Source of the DNA: Epiperipatus broadwayi
Taxonomy: Eukaryota; Onychophora; Udeonychophora; Euonychophora; Peripatidae
Direction of reading: 5' to 3'
Assembly (NCBI GenBank): GCA_028023455.1
Contig: JAQFVV010012547.1
Span: 126,001 to 190,000, forward strand
DNA: 64,000 nucleotides
The position numbers and the translations under genes are program-made. Positions within the stretch are counted from its first letter, which is position 1; each line of letters opens with the position of its first letter. Below are positions 35,570-48,638 of the stretch, piece after piece. Under the pieces are notes generated by a model. The model saw nothing but the letters and a program-made list of their open reading frames with translations. It had not been told where the DNA came from and made no database searches.

Positions 35570-35579
35570 GACTGCGCCA
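35570..35579 (-). other. Primer-binding site of gypsy element
   Basis: TGGCGCAGTC on the minus strand, two bases after the 5' LTR end. This sequence is the primer-binding site of several gypsy-group elements (the 17.6/297 type, which I recall as tRNA-Ser primed). Confidence 0.8.
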
Positions 35580-35581
35580 AT

Positions 35582-36094
35582 TGTATTATATTCCATGGCA
35601 ATTGGTTAAGGTGTGTATTGAATGGGTAATAAATTTATATAATACGCAGTTATAATGAATAATGATACACGAAAGATATGTATGTATGTATATATAGCAA
35701 CTGAACGTTACTGAACAGTTGCTAATCATTCCTTACTGTTAATGTCTCAGTGGGTTTGACTTTCCCTTTTGATTCACAGAGTGGCAAGAACATACATGTT
35801 ATATGACCAGCAATATTTATTATTTACAACAGATATAGTTAGTAATATATAAATATAAAGCAAATTATACTACTTAAGGTCTTTTCCGAAAGAGCCAGAT
35901 TAATCCTTCTGCGTTTACAACTATTTTTAATACTCTGAGAGAATCTGTTTACCTGTACATCCAATTTTGTGAACACTCGTGATTAACTGTTTTTTTTCTT
36001 CTTTTGTTCTGTGTAGTACTTTTCAATATGGGATGAGCGGAATCAGCCAATAGTGTTTTCTGGTTGTCGTCAACTGCTCTTTAAGTATATCTCA
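35582..36094 (-). repeat. 5' LTR of gypsy element
   Basis: On + begins TGTATTATATTCC and ends AAGTATATCTCA, followed by the TTAGT target duplication. Partner of 31530-32054. Confidence 0.9.
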
Positions 36095-37127
36095 TTAGTT
36101 TTTTAATTGTTCCTTTTAGAAGGACTTTTGGAAAGGTCTTTGCTTTGTAATGAACTATTCAAGGAACTGTTTTTTAGGTCAATTATTGCAGAATGAATAT
36201 CTAAGAAAACAGTTTTATTTATTGAATCGTTCTACTTCTGAATATATAGGCGAATCTTAAAAGTGGAAATATATTTAAAATTAGATTTTATTAAACATTA
36301 CTTATTTGAAGTATATAGCTAAAGATATCAGAAAAATATAAACAATCATGATTTTAGTTGAACCAATCTCATTCAGATTATCCTAACAATCCTTATCTCC
36401 CAATTGTTATTGTGTTATTATTCTTGTATATAGTAGAACCACTATACCTGTTCTCAAAATTTTCTTACCAAGATGCTCTCTGAAAAACAGTAACAAAAAT
36501 AAAAAAATTAGAATTTTGTGGGAAAAGAAAAAAAATTCTAGATCACATTGCAATTGCTTGATGATACAACCCATGAATTTGAAATTATAAGTTATCCATT
36601 TAATATCACTTAGATATTGTATCATTTTCATTTTATCATCATCATTTTTTATTATACCTACTATTTAAAAAAGTGTGTGAATATATATATAATTTTAATA
36701 TCACCCTTGTTACGTATGCTTAAAATAGGATTCAGTATTAATTTTAATGATCACTTAAGATTATTTTTTTAATAAATAATTTCATCATTAATTTATTCTA
36801 AAAAGTTAATTTATTTAATTATTGTAATATTATAAATAAAAATGTGAAAATTATATTTGATTTGTATTTCTTTGAACATTCTTTGACAATATGAATTTTA
36901 ACTCTTTCTAGATATATATCATGTTTTTTTGATAAATTGCATTTACTGCTTCTGTTAATAGTAGTACTTGATAACAATATTTGTCTCTTTTATTCTATTA
37001 TTGCTAGTTGACTTATAATTCACATGAAAAGACAAGAAAATATTTGAAACTTTTTATTTTATTTGAAAATAATTTACAATAATATTTTCAGATTCTATTT
37101 ATATTTTGGAAGATATGAATAATGTAT

Positions 37128-39438
37128 TGTACCGGTCAGAATTGTATGTTCATTTAACAAGGTTTAGAATCTAAGCAAAAGTACCCTAAATCCACTCATG
37201 CCCGAGATACACAGGTCAGGAGCAATCATGAATTCTGCCCTATTTGCTCTTCTCTAAAACTATAACATTATAAACAACACTTCTGGTGATAACATGAAAT
37301 TTTATTCATTCTGGTCCCAGAGACACAGCAGAGAAACACGAGATCTATAGGGTAATTAATGTAAATAAATAATATCAAATCTTGGCTCAATCAAATATCT
37401 TATGTGAAAGGGCAATTTATAAATTTTAAATGAATTGCACACAGCTAGCATTGCAAAAGAAACATGAATTATAAAATAGTATCCATCCAGAATGAGCAAG
37501 AACAGATGATAAATATCTATTTGAAATAATCAGTTATAACTTCTAAATATTACTAACATTATTATAAATATTTAATGGAATTCAATGAGTGAGAGTCAGT
37601 AAGACATAACGCATGAGTAATTATTAAAACATAATAATTTAATAAATATAAACAATTTAATTTACATTAGAAAACATAGCACAGATTTAATGCGGTTATT
37701 ACTTTGCATATAAGCAACTGATTTAGAATGCTAATGAGTTATAGATAATAATAAATTAATGTTATCAATACTGTGATCATTACTTTAAGTAATGATAAGG
37801 ACATTTACAAATTCATCTCTAAAGAGAGGTTTACTCTCGATATGATAGTTAATAATTTATCGTTTATGAGCATATTTGGGCCTGTACAAATGAAGAATGG
37901 GTTAGCCTAAATTAGCTTTACTGTGACAATCCTAAAATATTCGACTAATTATAAAATGAGTGGTTTACAAACATCACTGCGCCACGTCTTATAAATAATA
38001 TGAGAACTACCCATAAAAGAACTCGCAGTGCTAACTATAATGACAGCGTTTAAAATGGAGAAGATGTCCGTCTTTGGACTGAAAAACTTTATCACATATA
38101 TGATTCCTCTTGTATTTATCACAAGGCAGTATTCGAAAATATGAGTGGTAAGGATTCCATGGTACGCCCTCCAACGTGTCACATGCATAGCCTTAATACT
38201 CTAATGTTTATCCTGAGATCGGTTCTACCAAACCTCATTCCTAGACGAGTTACGTGAAGAAAATCCGGAGTTCGGATGATAAATATGATAAAGCAAAATA
38301 TAAGTACTTTAAAATGCTATCGTAAGTAAGCAACACGAATATGGCTTAAGTCTTAAATGACTAATGAAATAATTTAAGCTTAAATAAAGCAATAATATCA
38401 TGTGTAACGCCATGATAAAATAATAACCCACTCAGCACCATACGTATAACTTTAATAAATTTAGGATGTCGAATATAGAAGAGGGAAAATATTATTTCCT
38501 ATTTAACAAGTCCAAGTATTTTAAACGACAATATATTATAAGCAATTTAACTCTTAATGGCGTATAAATAATAAATAGTTATTAAAATATATTAATAATC
38601 AAATTTATTTTAAGAAGATAAAATGCATTTAAATATCGATAGTGACAACAACAAAAGGTTTATCTTATCCCATAATATAATTTTTAAACAATCCGCCATT
38701 GAGCATATATTTCAAATATTTAACCGAGCAAACAGCGTTCAGTAAGAAATTTTACGTTTGACTATTGAAATAATATAAGTTCGCTAGATTAAAACATTAG
38801 CATACTAAAACTAATTTAATAAGATATATATTTAAAATAAGTTTTGCCACATGAAATAAAATAATTAGAGTGTGAAACTTAAAAAGCTAATGATAGATTT
38901 AAAGTACATAATTCTGTGCTTAGCGTTTCAAAGAACGAGTTTAAAAACTTAAGAGAGAAAATCACAAATTTAACGATAATTAAGTTTATAATCAGTTATA
39001 AAATAAATAAAGATTACATTCTGATTACAATTAAGATTTAGGAAAGAAATGAAGTGAGGAGAATTAAGAGTTCATTCTTCGGCAAAACGGATTACCTTTA
39101 GAAGTTATGGTGGCCACTTATAATAATGTATATGAAGTTTAGCAAGGCACAATACTAATAAAATAATGGTAAGCATCTTCCAATATTCTTTTACAATTAA
39201 ACATAACAGTTCTCAAGTAGCGATGGCATGGCAGAAGGCAGGACAGAGACGATTTAAGATCAGGGAGGCAAATTGTTTTTACTCACAGTTCATATTGTTT
39301 CCACTCTCTACACAAATACCAGAGAGAAGAGTGATTTGAACTCCTTTTGCGCATTCCTAGAACTTCTGCTCCTCCTATACTTGAAATTTGGCAATATTGG
39401 AAGATGTAAACAATACGTTCCAGAAAGCATTATTTAAA
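37128..39438. mobile_element. Unclassified 2.3 kb block, possible solo LTR or non-coding insertion
   Basis: From about 37.13 to 39.44 kb the sequence has a different texture from its surroundings: few long A or T runs and more CG-containing words (GTACCGG, GACGAG, GTTACGTG, CCGGAGTTCGG, AAACGG). It starts TGTACCGGTCAGA, and TGTAT occurs on both sides (37123-37127 and 39439-39443), consistent with a 5-bp target duplication. It has no open frame of note apart from 38188-37949, which has no recognisable motif, and no internal LTR pair. The right terminus ends TTTAAA and not CA, so the call is tentative. Confidence 0.4.
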
Positions 39439-40339
39439 TGTATTTTTAAAATTGCAAATAACTTTAAAATATGATTTTTGGTTTGACTTGAAATGAGAAT
39501 GTCATTTTTAAATTGTAATAATACTTTTTAGAATTTTCTGTCATTTGCTTTAGCTCTACATTAATTGTATTTATTTTTATATCTATAATACATAGATGCA
39601 CATACACAATTATCTAAGTGAAGGGAATTTACAAGCTTGGAAATAAAATATACTTAAGCTAAAATATGGTTACACACAACCATTTTAAACAAACAGGGTG
39701 GAAGTGATACATGTATATGTGTGTGCTTAACATTCCTAGATGACCAAATAAACATATAAACTGGTTCAAACCCTACTTTAAAGGTATGGAATGTCATCAA
39801 GCAGTGAAGTTAAATATGTACTACAGATTTACCACTTCAGTATGTATGATTAAAAAATATATTTTTAAAACAATTACATTAAAAAATTAGATCTGAATGC
39901 TCACATAACAAATGTACATACTATAAAATGTTTAAATTTAAAAGAGCAATGTTTAAACAGAATTACTAGTAGAAAGGCAAAGTTTCAAACAATTAAATCA
40001 TTTTCACAAAGAAAAAAAATTGCTAGGGTACTACAATACTGATCAATTTTTTTTGTTTAAAATCTGGTGATTCTTTTGCTGATTCATTGAAATGGGAGAG
40101 GGAATGCTTACTAATTTATTTAAGACAAATTTTACACACACACAAAATTTCTTAAAGAAGTTTTTAGTTTAATTATGAATACATAACAAAAAATAGACAT
40201 TTCAAAATATATTCAGTGTATATTTTATAGGCAAATGTTCTTGTCTCTTATAAGATATTTTATATTTTATTAATTAAGAATGTATACACTATATACATTT
40301 TTAATTTAAAACCTATATCATAGATATATTCATACATAT

Positions 40340-42540
40340 GTTTCAAAGGAAAACTTTATTGAGACTAGAAAAAAGGTTACATAAGTTACATGTGAAAACA
40401 TGAGATCTTAGATACAGATTGATATATGATATTACATATGCAATAATAGTTTACAATCTTGTTTGTGATAGAAATAAACAAAACATGATTTACAGTAATT
40501 TACAGACTAAAGATTATTACATAACAAGATACATGTGTCACACTAGCTTTACATAAATTTTTTCAATGTAGTATTAAGAAAAATACATAGAAACACTTGG
40601 TAATATAAGTGAGAACATGGAGGGGGGGGGTATGAAGTTTGTGTTAAATTTGTAAATGTCTGTATATAAGTTGGATTTATTTAGTCACCTTTTTTTTGCA
40701 TGGTCTTTTGGTCTTGGTTGAGGCTGGTTTTATAGCTAGAAACATGGATGACAGGTGGATAGTTTTAACATAGTATATTCAGTGTATCAGTACGGTTGGA
40801 TAAGAGGAGGACTCGTGCCCATTGGTGGTAGGATTCGGGTCGGAAGATCGGCCATGGTATCTTTATAATGCTGTGATGTCTGTGGGTATTGCATATGTAT
40901 ATTTTCAGTAGGTAGGCATGAGACTATGGTTTTTTTATTGTTTGCAAGATCTATTGGTATGAAATCTTGTTGTGGGGATCTGTTAATTATGTCTGGAGCA
41001 GCAACCCCTTCTGTTTTGACTCTTTGGTAGTCGTTTCTTTTTTGGCCATCTGGATGTTTTTCTGGTTTCTGTTGAAGCTGTTTCTATTGGTGAAAGACAA
41101 TAAGTGAGTGTTTCTATGGTATGGTCTGATATTTTTTTCATGGATACTTCTGAATGGTTTGTTTGGATATGCTGATCTGCTAGATTGAGGATATTTTGGT
41201 TAGACTCTGGTTCGTAATTGATTGTACCAATTGGGTTGTGTGTTGTGGTAGGTAAGTTGTATGCCTGATGTGGAACCATCTGGTTAGAGTCTACAACAAT
41301 AACATTACAACAATAACATTAGCATTGTTTGACTGTGTAGTGGTGAGATCATGAATGTGAGTGTATTCCACTGAGTGATCAGATTCAGAATCTTTGGGTT
41401 TGAAATGACAGCTAGCCTTATTCAGTTCGCCATGATTGAATTTGTATTTGCATTATTTTCTTGGTTTGCATAGGTTTGGTTTATCACTGGTTGAACTTGT
41501 GGTACTTGATTGGTACTGCAGTGTATTAACAGGTGATCGTGGACCCACATGTATAACATTGGGTCTGTGTGGGGGTTGTCATTTTTCATTTGTTAGTGAG
41601 TGTTATTTTTAGAGGAAGTTTGATTTTTATTGTGAATGTATCCCAACATATGTCCTCCTATTTGGTCACACTGCAGACACCAACCAATGAGGCAATTGAT
41701 GGCTGAATGCGCTCACTGGCCACAAGAGAAACATTGAGATATTATGCCTCTTACGTAGATGTAAAGTGTGGCCTCTTGGTCAGTAATTTGGGTGGAGATA
41801 TTGGTGGGATCTATGTTCTTATTCTGTTTTACTTAAATTCAAAACTGTTACTGTATATGGGAATGGAAGTGTCCTGGAAGTAAATTGATTGGAACAAAAC
41901 CATTTTTCCAAATAGTTCCATTAATTTTTGAAGTCCTGTGTATTGTAAGGTTAAATAGGTGTTTTTAATGGTTCCAGTTATGTGGCTTTGGTGGTGGTTA
42001 TCAACATTCACTGCAAAATTGCCTAATTTCTTAATCTTTTCCTTAAAACGTATTTTTTTTGTTGCTCTGAATTATAAAATTCAATAATCAAGTATCTAGA
42101 GTTAGGTTGATCAGCCAGACAGAGCATGAAGTTCCATAAGTTGTTTGAGCTAAGTGCTTTGTACAATAATGCCCTTGAGAAACAGTACAAGGAACAGTAG
42201 TTATCAGTGGCAGATAGAATTATGGAATGGTCAAAGAAAAATCAGTGGAATGAGGTAAAAGTCCCTAGGAATGGTGTTGAACTTCACATTGATGTTGTTT
42301 AGCATTTCAGTTGTCCATTGTAATGGGGAGGGGGGTGTTGGTTTTCGTCTTTATCCTAGTTTACTAAGTCTATGTTTTTCAAGTCATCAAGAATGAATTT
42401 TCTGAATCTTGAATTAGGTTTACAGTTAGAAGTTCTAGGTTAGTTTTAGCTATGCTGGCATAGGTATTTAATTGTACATAGATGGGATTTCCTAATGAGT
42501 TGGTTTTGGTTCCAGCTTGTCCTACAAGTGAAACATTGGC
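40340..42540 (-). pseudogene. LINE ORF1-like remnant with zinc knuckle
   Basis: Read on minus from about 42.5 kb. A frame at 42011-41829 (MNVDNHHQSHITGTIKNTYL...LMELFGKM) is followed near 41735-41660 by QCFSCGQ, a stop, AHSAINC and then WCLQCDQIGGHMLGY. The first is a C-x2-C-x4-H-x4-C knuckle with a TGA inside. The second is a damaged copy. Further on, 41279-40983 is a proline/threonine/asparagine-rich open frame. Knuckles followed by a low-complexity tail fit ORF1 of LINE elements (I/Jockey group) or gag. The 3' terminal part near 40340 (GTTTCAAAGGAAAACTTTAT, AAAAAGGTTACA) recurs at 47484. Confidence 0.55.
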
Positions 42541-43080
42541 AGTAATCTTTAATTACTTTTTAATGATTGTTGAAATCAGTTATTAATGAGTTTTTAAAGA
42601 TAACAAAAAAAAATTGTGATTTATGATCAGATTTTTTCTCTTCTTTTTGAGAGATATAAAAATTACCTTTAACAGTTTTGATTTTGATTGAAGTTTGAAT
42701 GTTTAAAGTTGTAAATACTTTTACTATCATCCTAATTAAGCTAAGATTTTCTGTGAGACTATTATTCTTACACATATATATTATGATAAAATAAATTCAT
42801 CCAGGGATCAACTCATTCAAAATTATAAAGAGCTCAGCAGTGTTTAAAGTAATTAAACTATATGCTAAACAATTTAAAAAATAAATAACTAACTAAAATA
42901 ATTGAAAATGTAAAATCAAAGAGATATTTCCATCCTGATAATGACTATATATGGTTATACAATTCATAAATATTTGAGTTAAATGTATTGATTTTAAAAT
43001 GAATAGAATGTTTTATAAATATACATATTGTTATATAAAATTAAATGCTACCTAATGCTATATTCGAAATGATAAATAAA

Positions 43081-43494
43081 ATAGAAAATCATATAACATT
43101 AAAATATTAGCTAAAAATAAACAAGTTTTTACTAAAACTCTTCATGACCATGATTTCATCTTTTACTGAATAGATCTTCTCAAGTGAAATTCAACTAGAT
43201 ATAAACAGTATGTATATACTTAACAGAATTAAAAAGAAGTGTCAAACTTTGAAGACATTTTTTTTTTAATCTGAGACTATCAATCACTTGAAGATATTAT
43301 TTGACATTAAAGATGGATAGTTTTTGAAGTGATTTATGGGAAGACTATTTCTCTTTTGTATTTATATGTTGTTTGTATCTAGTTGAATTTTACTTGAGAA
43401 TGACTGTTGTTAATAGATGAAACTGTGATTGTGAGAGAATTTTAGTAAACATTTGGTTTTAGCTAATATTTTAATGTTGTATGATTTTCTATAT
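43081..43494. mobile_element. Foldback element with ~125-bp arms
   Basis: ATAGAAAATCATATAACATT, AAAATATTAGCTAAAA, TTTACTAAAA, TTTCATCT and GAAATTCAACTAGATA at 43081-43206 reappear in inverted order at 43372-43494 (TATCTAGTTGAATTTTACTT, AGATGAAA, TTTTAGTAAA, TTTTAGCTAATATTTT, AATGTTGTATGATTTTCTAT). Spacer about 165 bases, non-coding. Confidence 0.75.
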
Positions 43495-44728
43495 TGTTAT
43501 ATATAAACTAAAGCATATAATATTTAATATCTATATTTACTAAATTTAATATTCTAGAGAAATCCCATTGATGATTTACTTTTGATTTCTTAACCTGAGA
43601 ATATATTATTTTTAAAATTTTTATATTATTGTATAGAATAGTTAAAGATAAAACTATATTTTAAAAAATTGAAAGCAAAGATATGAAATTACAGAACTTA
43701 TAAATAAATTTTAAAGTGTTGGCATATATTTTTTTAAAGAACTCAAGTAAAATATTCTGAAAAGTTCAGTTTATATATAGTTAAATAAAAAAGAAAAATA
43801 TATGCTACTTACAAAAATTTATAATTAATTATACTTATAAAGTTTTAGAATTAAGAGATTATTTGATTAATCTATTTCAAATGAACTCTAAAGAAAAACA
43901 GAAAAACAATCTATAATTAGAGTTAAGGAAAATAATTTGAGGAAAACAATTTTTATAAGCAAAATATGAATAAACATGTTTTTATCAGATGTCAGAAAGG
44001 TTTTATAGTCAAGACTGCAATTCATTCTCTTTGATTCATGGATTCATTCTTTCATACATTTAAAGATTGCATAAAGTGTAATTATAATTTAGCACAAAGC
44101 CAGAGTTAGAGAAAAATAGAAACAGATATGATAAATCACTGCATCTTAGATAATAACTTCTGTATAAAGAAGTCATATTTTAGTGCTAATTTTATCTTAA
44201 ACTATGATGGAAATGCACATCATAAATGTATTATCCATGATTCCAAAATGTGATTTCTCAACAGTGAAATAGTGCCATACCATGTCTCATAATTAATAGC
44301 ATGAAGATGATGATGATGTAAAAGCTAGTCTTTTTTCCTGTCCTTAGGTCCTAATAGAGATGTGTTCATGTCGCTTATAAGTTTCACTGGCTTGTGGAAA
44401 TGAAGCAATATACTATTAAAGCAATTTAAAGATCCAGAAGTGAAGATTAATCTCATGAATGACTGATAAAGCAACTCAAAAGTGATCTAAAAAAATATCA
44501 AAAAGACAATTATGTTGAAAATAAATCTATAGTTTTAGAAAGACAACTGAACAATAAATCCACAATGATTGAATATTTTGGGAATCATTTATATATACTG
44601 TATATATAAATTCTGTTCATGTGTAAATAATTATTTATATATATTACTTTTTTATTTAATTGTAGTCATATCTGAAAATATACATGTTTTATTGAATTTA
44701 TTTAATATTTTTTCTAAATTACTTTTAG

Positions 44729-44897
44729 TCCCAAAGAATGGTGGAAATTTATAATAACAGTTTTTTTAGAAAAAATAAGAGATAAAAATAAATGTTGTAG
44801 TAAAGAATTTATACTTCAAAGAGCCCGAGACAACGTTCTTTATGTTAAAGCTTATAGGCAACATTTACTCAACTTAACTGTTACAGATGAGCTTTTG
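44729..44897 (+). CDS. VPS13D: VPS13D-like exon D (1 nt + 56 codons)
   Basis: Begins with the third base of the split codon shared with exon C (AG|T, serine), after ACTTTTAG, and ends on a codon boundary before GTAAGT, a strong donor. It reads PKEWWKFIITVFLEKIRDKN, KCCSKEFILQRARDNVLYVK and AYRQHLLNLTVTDELL. The EWW motif opening this segment is near-universal in VPS13 proteins, and QRARD.V.Y...Y matches the VPS13D version (HRARDAVSY) as I remember it. This segment forms the helical stretch between the first groove repeats. Confidence 0.92.
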
Positions 44898-47483
44898 GTA
44901 AGTTTGTAAAAATTAGTTCATGCCTATTTTTTATTTTATTTTTTCAAAGTTAAATAAGAAAAATATTTGGCATTTATGAAATTTAATTAAAGAATATAAG
45001 TAATTGCTATATTTATATTTAAAAAAATTTATAATTATTCTATAATTATACAGCTTTTTAAAATAAACATTTTAATAATAATTACTCATAATTGAAAAAT
45101 ATTACTTAAATATTAACACATTTTAATAAATAAATAAAGATGTTAAAAAAAAAAAAAGCAAATTACCCTCAAGATTCATTTCTAGTTGACTCAGCACTTT
45201 TCAATTGGCCCAGATCACATTAATCATTCAGCATCATTCATTAGTTATCTGTCATATAGTGCAGTATTCACTATACAATTGCTATACTTCCTGTATATAC
45301 ACATTGACAAGCTTTGTTTTTAAGTAAGTATATTAATGGTTATTAAGATTCATCTATTAAACCAACCGAAGAATATTGTTTCCACCAGAAATTCATCTTG
45401 GTTGTCATTTACTTTTTTTTTTTTAATGTCATTACTATATTTATTTTTTTGAAGTGTATGAATGTTAAATAATAATTTTCAAGTATATTTAAAAATATTG
45501 TTCATGTATAGAGAAAAGGAGATGACATTAAAATAATTACCATAAGTTTATAATTAATAAATTGTTTAAATTGCATTATTTAAAGAATTAATTTTTTTTA
45601 TTTGATATATGTATTTACTGTAAAATCAATGGTGTAGAAAGTTTTTAAAATGTTTTTTTTAAAAACTGTACCTCAATTTGTTATTTTGCAATAATCTAGA
45701 CACTTTTTCATATGATAGAACTTCAAATTAAACAAGGATGCAATAGGAAAAAGTGGATTTTTAATACTGGTTACTACTTCTAAAGAGAGTTAAAATGATA
45801 GAAAACTATAGCTTAAATAGTTTGATAATAATTATTAAATAGATTGAATTTAATTTATTGTTTGATATATATATTTATTAAGGATTTTTAATAAAGCTTA
45901 AAGACTACATATGATAAAATAATAATAATCTCTTATAGATGATTTTCAATAATTATTAATATATTTATCTAAAGACAGTGATCATCACTGAATATTTGTA
46001 GGAAATATAGTATTTGTAAAATGAACTAGAATGTAATAGTTATGTAATCAAGGTCTTCATATCAGCTAAAATATTTAGTCTAAAAATTATATTTATTGTA
46101 AATAAAAACTTTTTATATTGTTTTTTTTTTTTTTTATTTAAAAAAGAATTAAAAAATTTAATTGGAAGAAATTTTTAACATACTGGTATTAATTGTTTAT
46201 AAATATTATTATTATTGATGTGCTTTTTATTTATCTTTGTAATAGATTGAAGTGTATATATATCAAACACAATAATTGATTTTAAAGTTTATTTTATATT
46301 TTGAAGTTTGTAATGCTATTTTATTTCTTATAGAAGTTTGATTTCAAAAATTTTAGTGTAAGATCTAATAGTTATTATTGAAAAATAATTTACTTTGAAT
46401 AGACAATTTATTCTAAAGGATTAATGAAAATATGAAATGGTAATGTGCTTTTCGGAATATTCAGTGAAATTTGTGATATAATTAATTAGTTAGGAAGATG
46501 AAATAAGATTTTATTTATGTTTTTATTACTTTTATTCAAAATTTAAAAAAAACCCCTTCAGGACTGTTTTATTAAATACAAATTGATATTTTATGATATC
46601 ATTTTATATATATATTATTTGTATTTTCTGTTTAAGTTATTTTTTTTCTTTGATTTACATTTTTTTTTTAAAACCAAAATTATTCTATAATTGATAAAGC
46701 TATTTGTTTTTCAAATAAGCATAAACTGAAACTATCATTTATGGAATGAATTGTTGAAATGTAACATCATAATAAAATATTTGTTGAAAAGCTCCTCAGT
46801 CAAGAGAATACTTTTCATTTTCCACCAAATTTATTCTTAAAATGTATTTGTTTTTAGAAGTATCCATTTTGAATTTTATACATGGGAAAAAAGCAATGAA
46901 ATATTTATCATGATTATAGTTCCAACTTGTAAACTTTCTTACTCTGAATTTTAAATAGTTTCACTGCAAATAATTTTTAAAGAAAAAGATAAACACCAAC
47001 TTTATTATAATTGTTATTTTTTTACAACATATTACATTTTTAGATCCGAGATTAATAAATATATATAAAAATTGTCTTGAAAACTTAGAAATTAAAAAAA
47101 AGAAATTATAAAAACTTTTGTAGATCATGCAAGTTTAAAAGAGTTAAGATTTTTTTTTTTTTAAATGTTATAAAAAATCTTTTTTTTTTTTTTCTATATA
47201 TATAGATTACATATTGCTGGAATAACTTTTCTCTTTAGAATGATATTGGATTTTATAAAGAAGACCTCAAAACTACCTTAATAAATAATTTGTTTAAAAA
47301 TGAGATAATTATTTAATAAATAATAAAAAACAAAATTTATGATTGAAATGGGTATAAAGGATTGAAACAGAGTTTATTACAAAAAGAAGATAAATAGATT
47401 TAAAATTATTTTTACTTATTGTTAAATGCCATTTGAAGATCATTAAATATTAAACAATGATATTGAAGAGAAATATTAGTTTA

Positions 47484-48320
47484 TGTTTCAAAAGGAACTC
47501 TATTCAGACTAAAAAAGGGTTACAGCAAGTTATTTTGTTATACATGTGTTTACATTATTGATCGTATAGGTATCTGTACAGGTTTGAATATATATGATTA
47601 CATAGATCAGTGGGGTTTTATACATATAAATGGGGCAAGGGCTTAAATTGTTTGAATACGTTTGAGTTAGTATACTTACATGTGTCCAGCTATTATTTAT
47701 CATGACATAAGTTCAATTTCAGATATGTTATAAGGCTATATTGATTTTATACTTAAGATTTAAAGATTACACATGTATACATTACAATATTTATTACAAA
47801 CGTGAACTGATAAAATTTATTACTATTGTGATACTGTTTTCATGTCTTTTGGCAAATGTCTTTGTTGGCAAAGTTGTGCGAGTCCATACCCTGGGTTACT
47901 GTGTCATTATTGGTTGCTTGGTCAGTGGGCTTTGTCTTGCAGTTCTTTCTTGTTCTGTTGATGTTTGTTTCTAGAGATTACATGCATGCTAGTTTGGTTA
48001 AGTGCATTAAAACTATATCTGATTGTGTTTCCTCTAGCTCTACACTTTTGCATGATTAAGTCAATTAATGGGCCTTGGGTTGTAGTGGCATCGGCTTGAT
48101 TGATTTTTGGGTAATGATTTAGTAAGTTGTGCACAGAGGGGTGTCACGGCTGGACTTATTCCACTGTATGCAGGTTATGTAGTGCAGTTGGAATCTGGTA
48201 GCTGTGGAAATTTGATGGATTCAGTATGCACTGCAGTGTCTAAGGTTGATGTATGGGATGTGAAACTTGAGAGGAGTAGGACTCAGTCATTGGAGTCAGA
48301 TCAATAAACTGAGTGGTGGT
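47484..48320 (-). mobile_element. Fragment related to the 40.3-42.5 kb ORF1-like element
   Basis: The left border GTTTCAAAAGGAACTCTATT followed by AGACTAAAAAAGGGTTACA matches the border at 40340. To its right lies less AT-rich sequence whose minus frame 48134-47922 reads KINQADATTTQGPLIDLIMQ and is not intact. It is probably a 5'-truncated copy of the same or a sister family. Confidence 0.5.
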
Positions 48321-48403
48321 TGATCGCTTGATGGTGCATTTTTGGAGGGAGCAGTTGCTAGTGACATAGAACAGTGGTAGAGTGGTGAGAATCAGAGACT
48401 AGA

Positions 48404-48638
48404 TCATTTAATTTTCAGGTGTCAGAGAGCTTCAAAGTATATGTGTTTTACAGGTTTTATTGGTGTTGAAACATTAGACTAGGCATCACCCATCTGGTCA
48501 CATGACTTGTTTGGCCGCCATTTACATTGGCTTTATTGTTAAGTAAACATTTATTTTTTTAGAATTTTCACTATTTAATTTTTAGGTGTCAGGGAAAAGT
48601 TATTTCTATTTGCTCACTTATGTTTATTCTTTGTATAT
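48404..48638 (+). repeat. ~230-bp repeat unit left of composite element
   Basis: Contains AAAGTATATGTGTTTTACAG, TGTTGAAACATTAGACTAGG, TTTTCACTATTTAATTTTTA, GGTGTCAG and TTATTTCTATTTGCTCA. The same order occurs at 53500-53715 on the other side of the 4.8 kb element, and a partial third unit follows there. Confidence 0.7.

Larger units (their letters stand above)
31530..36094 (-). mobile_element. Ty3/gypsy LTR retrotransposon, complete structure, coding decayed
   Basis: Two LTRs of 525 and 513 bases in direct orientation, both TG...CA, flanked by an exact 5-bp target duplication TTAGT (31525-31529 and 36095-36099). Read on the minus strand the order is 5' LTR (35582-36094), a two-base spacer, primer-binding site TGGCGCAGTC, gag remnant, aspartic protease remnant, reverse transcriptase, RNase H, integrase, a short purine tract (AATGGGGAGA) and 3' LTR (31530-32054). 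The PR-RT-RH-IN order is that of Ty3/gypsy. No frame is intact from end to end. It is antisense to the host gene. The LTRs look clearly diverged, so the insertion is not recent. Confidence 0.92.
29652..44728 (+). other. VPS13D intron C-D (15.1 kb)
   Basis: GTATGA donor at 29652, TTTTAG before 44729. Carries a putative solo LTR almost touching the donor, a complete-structure gypsy element, a 2.3 kb unclassified block, a zinc-knuckle ORF remnant and a foldback. Remaining stretches (36100-37122, 39444-40339, 42541-43080, 43495-44728) show no recognisable gene. Confidence 0.8.

Noticed and set aside
37128-39438. Nuclear copy of mitochondrial DNA
   Set aside because: No stretch reads as a mitochondrial protein or rRNA that I recognise, and frames are closed in all phases.
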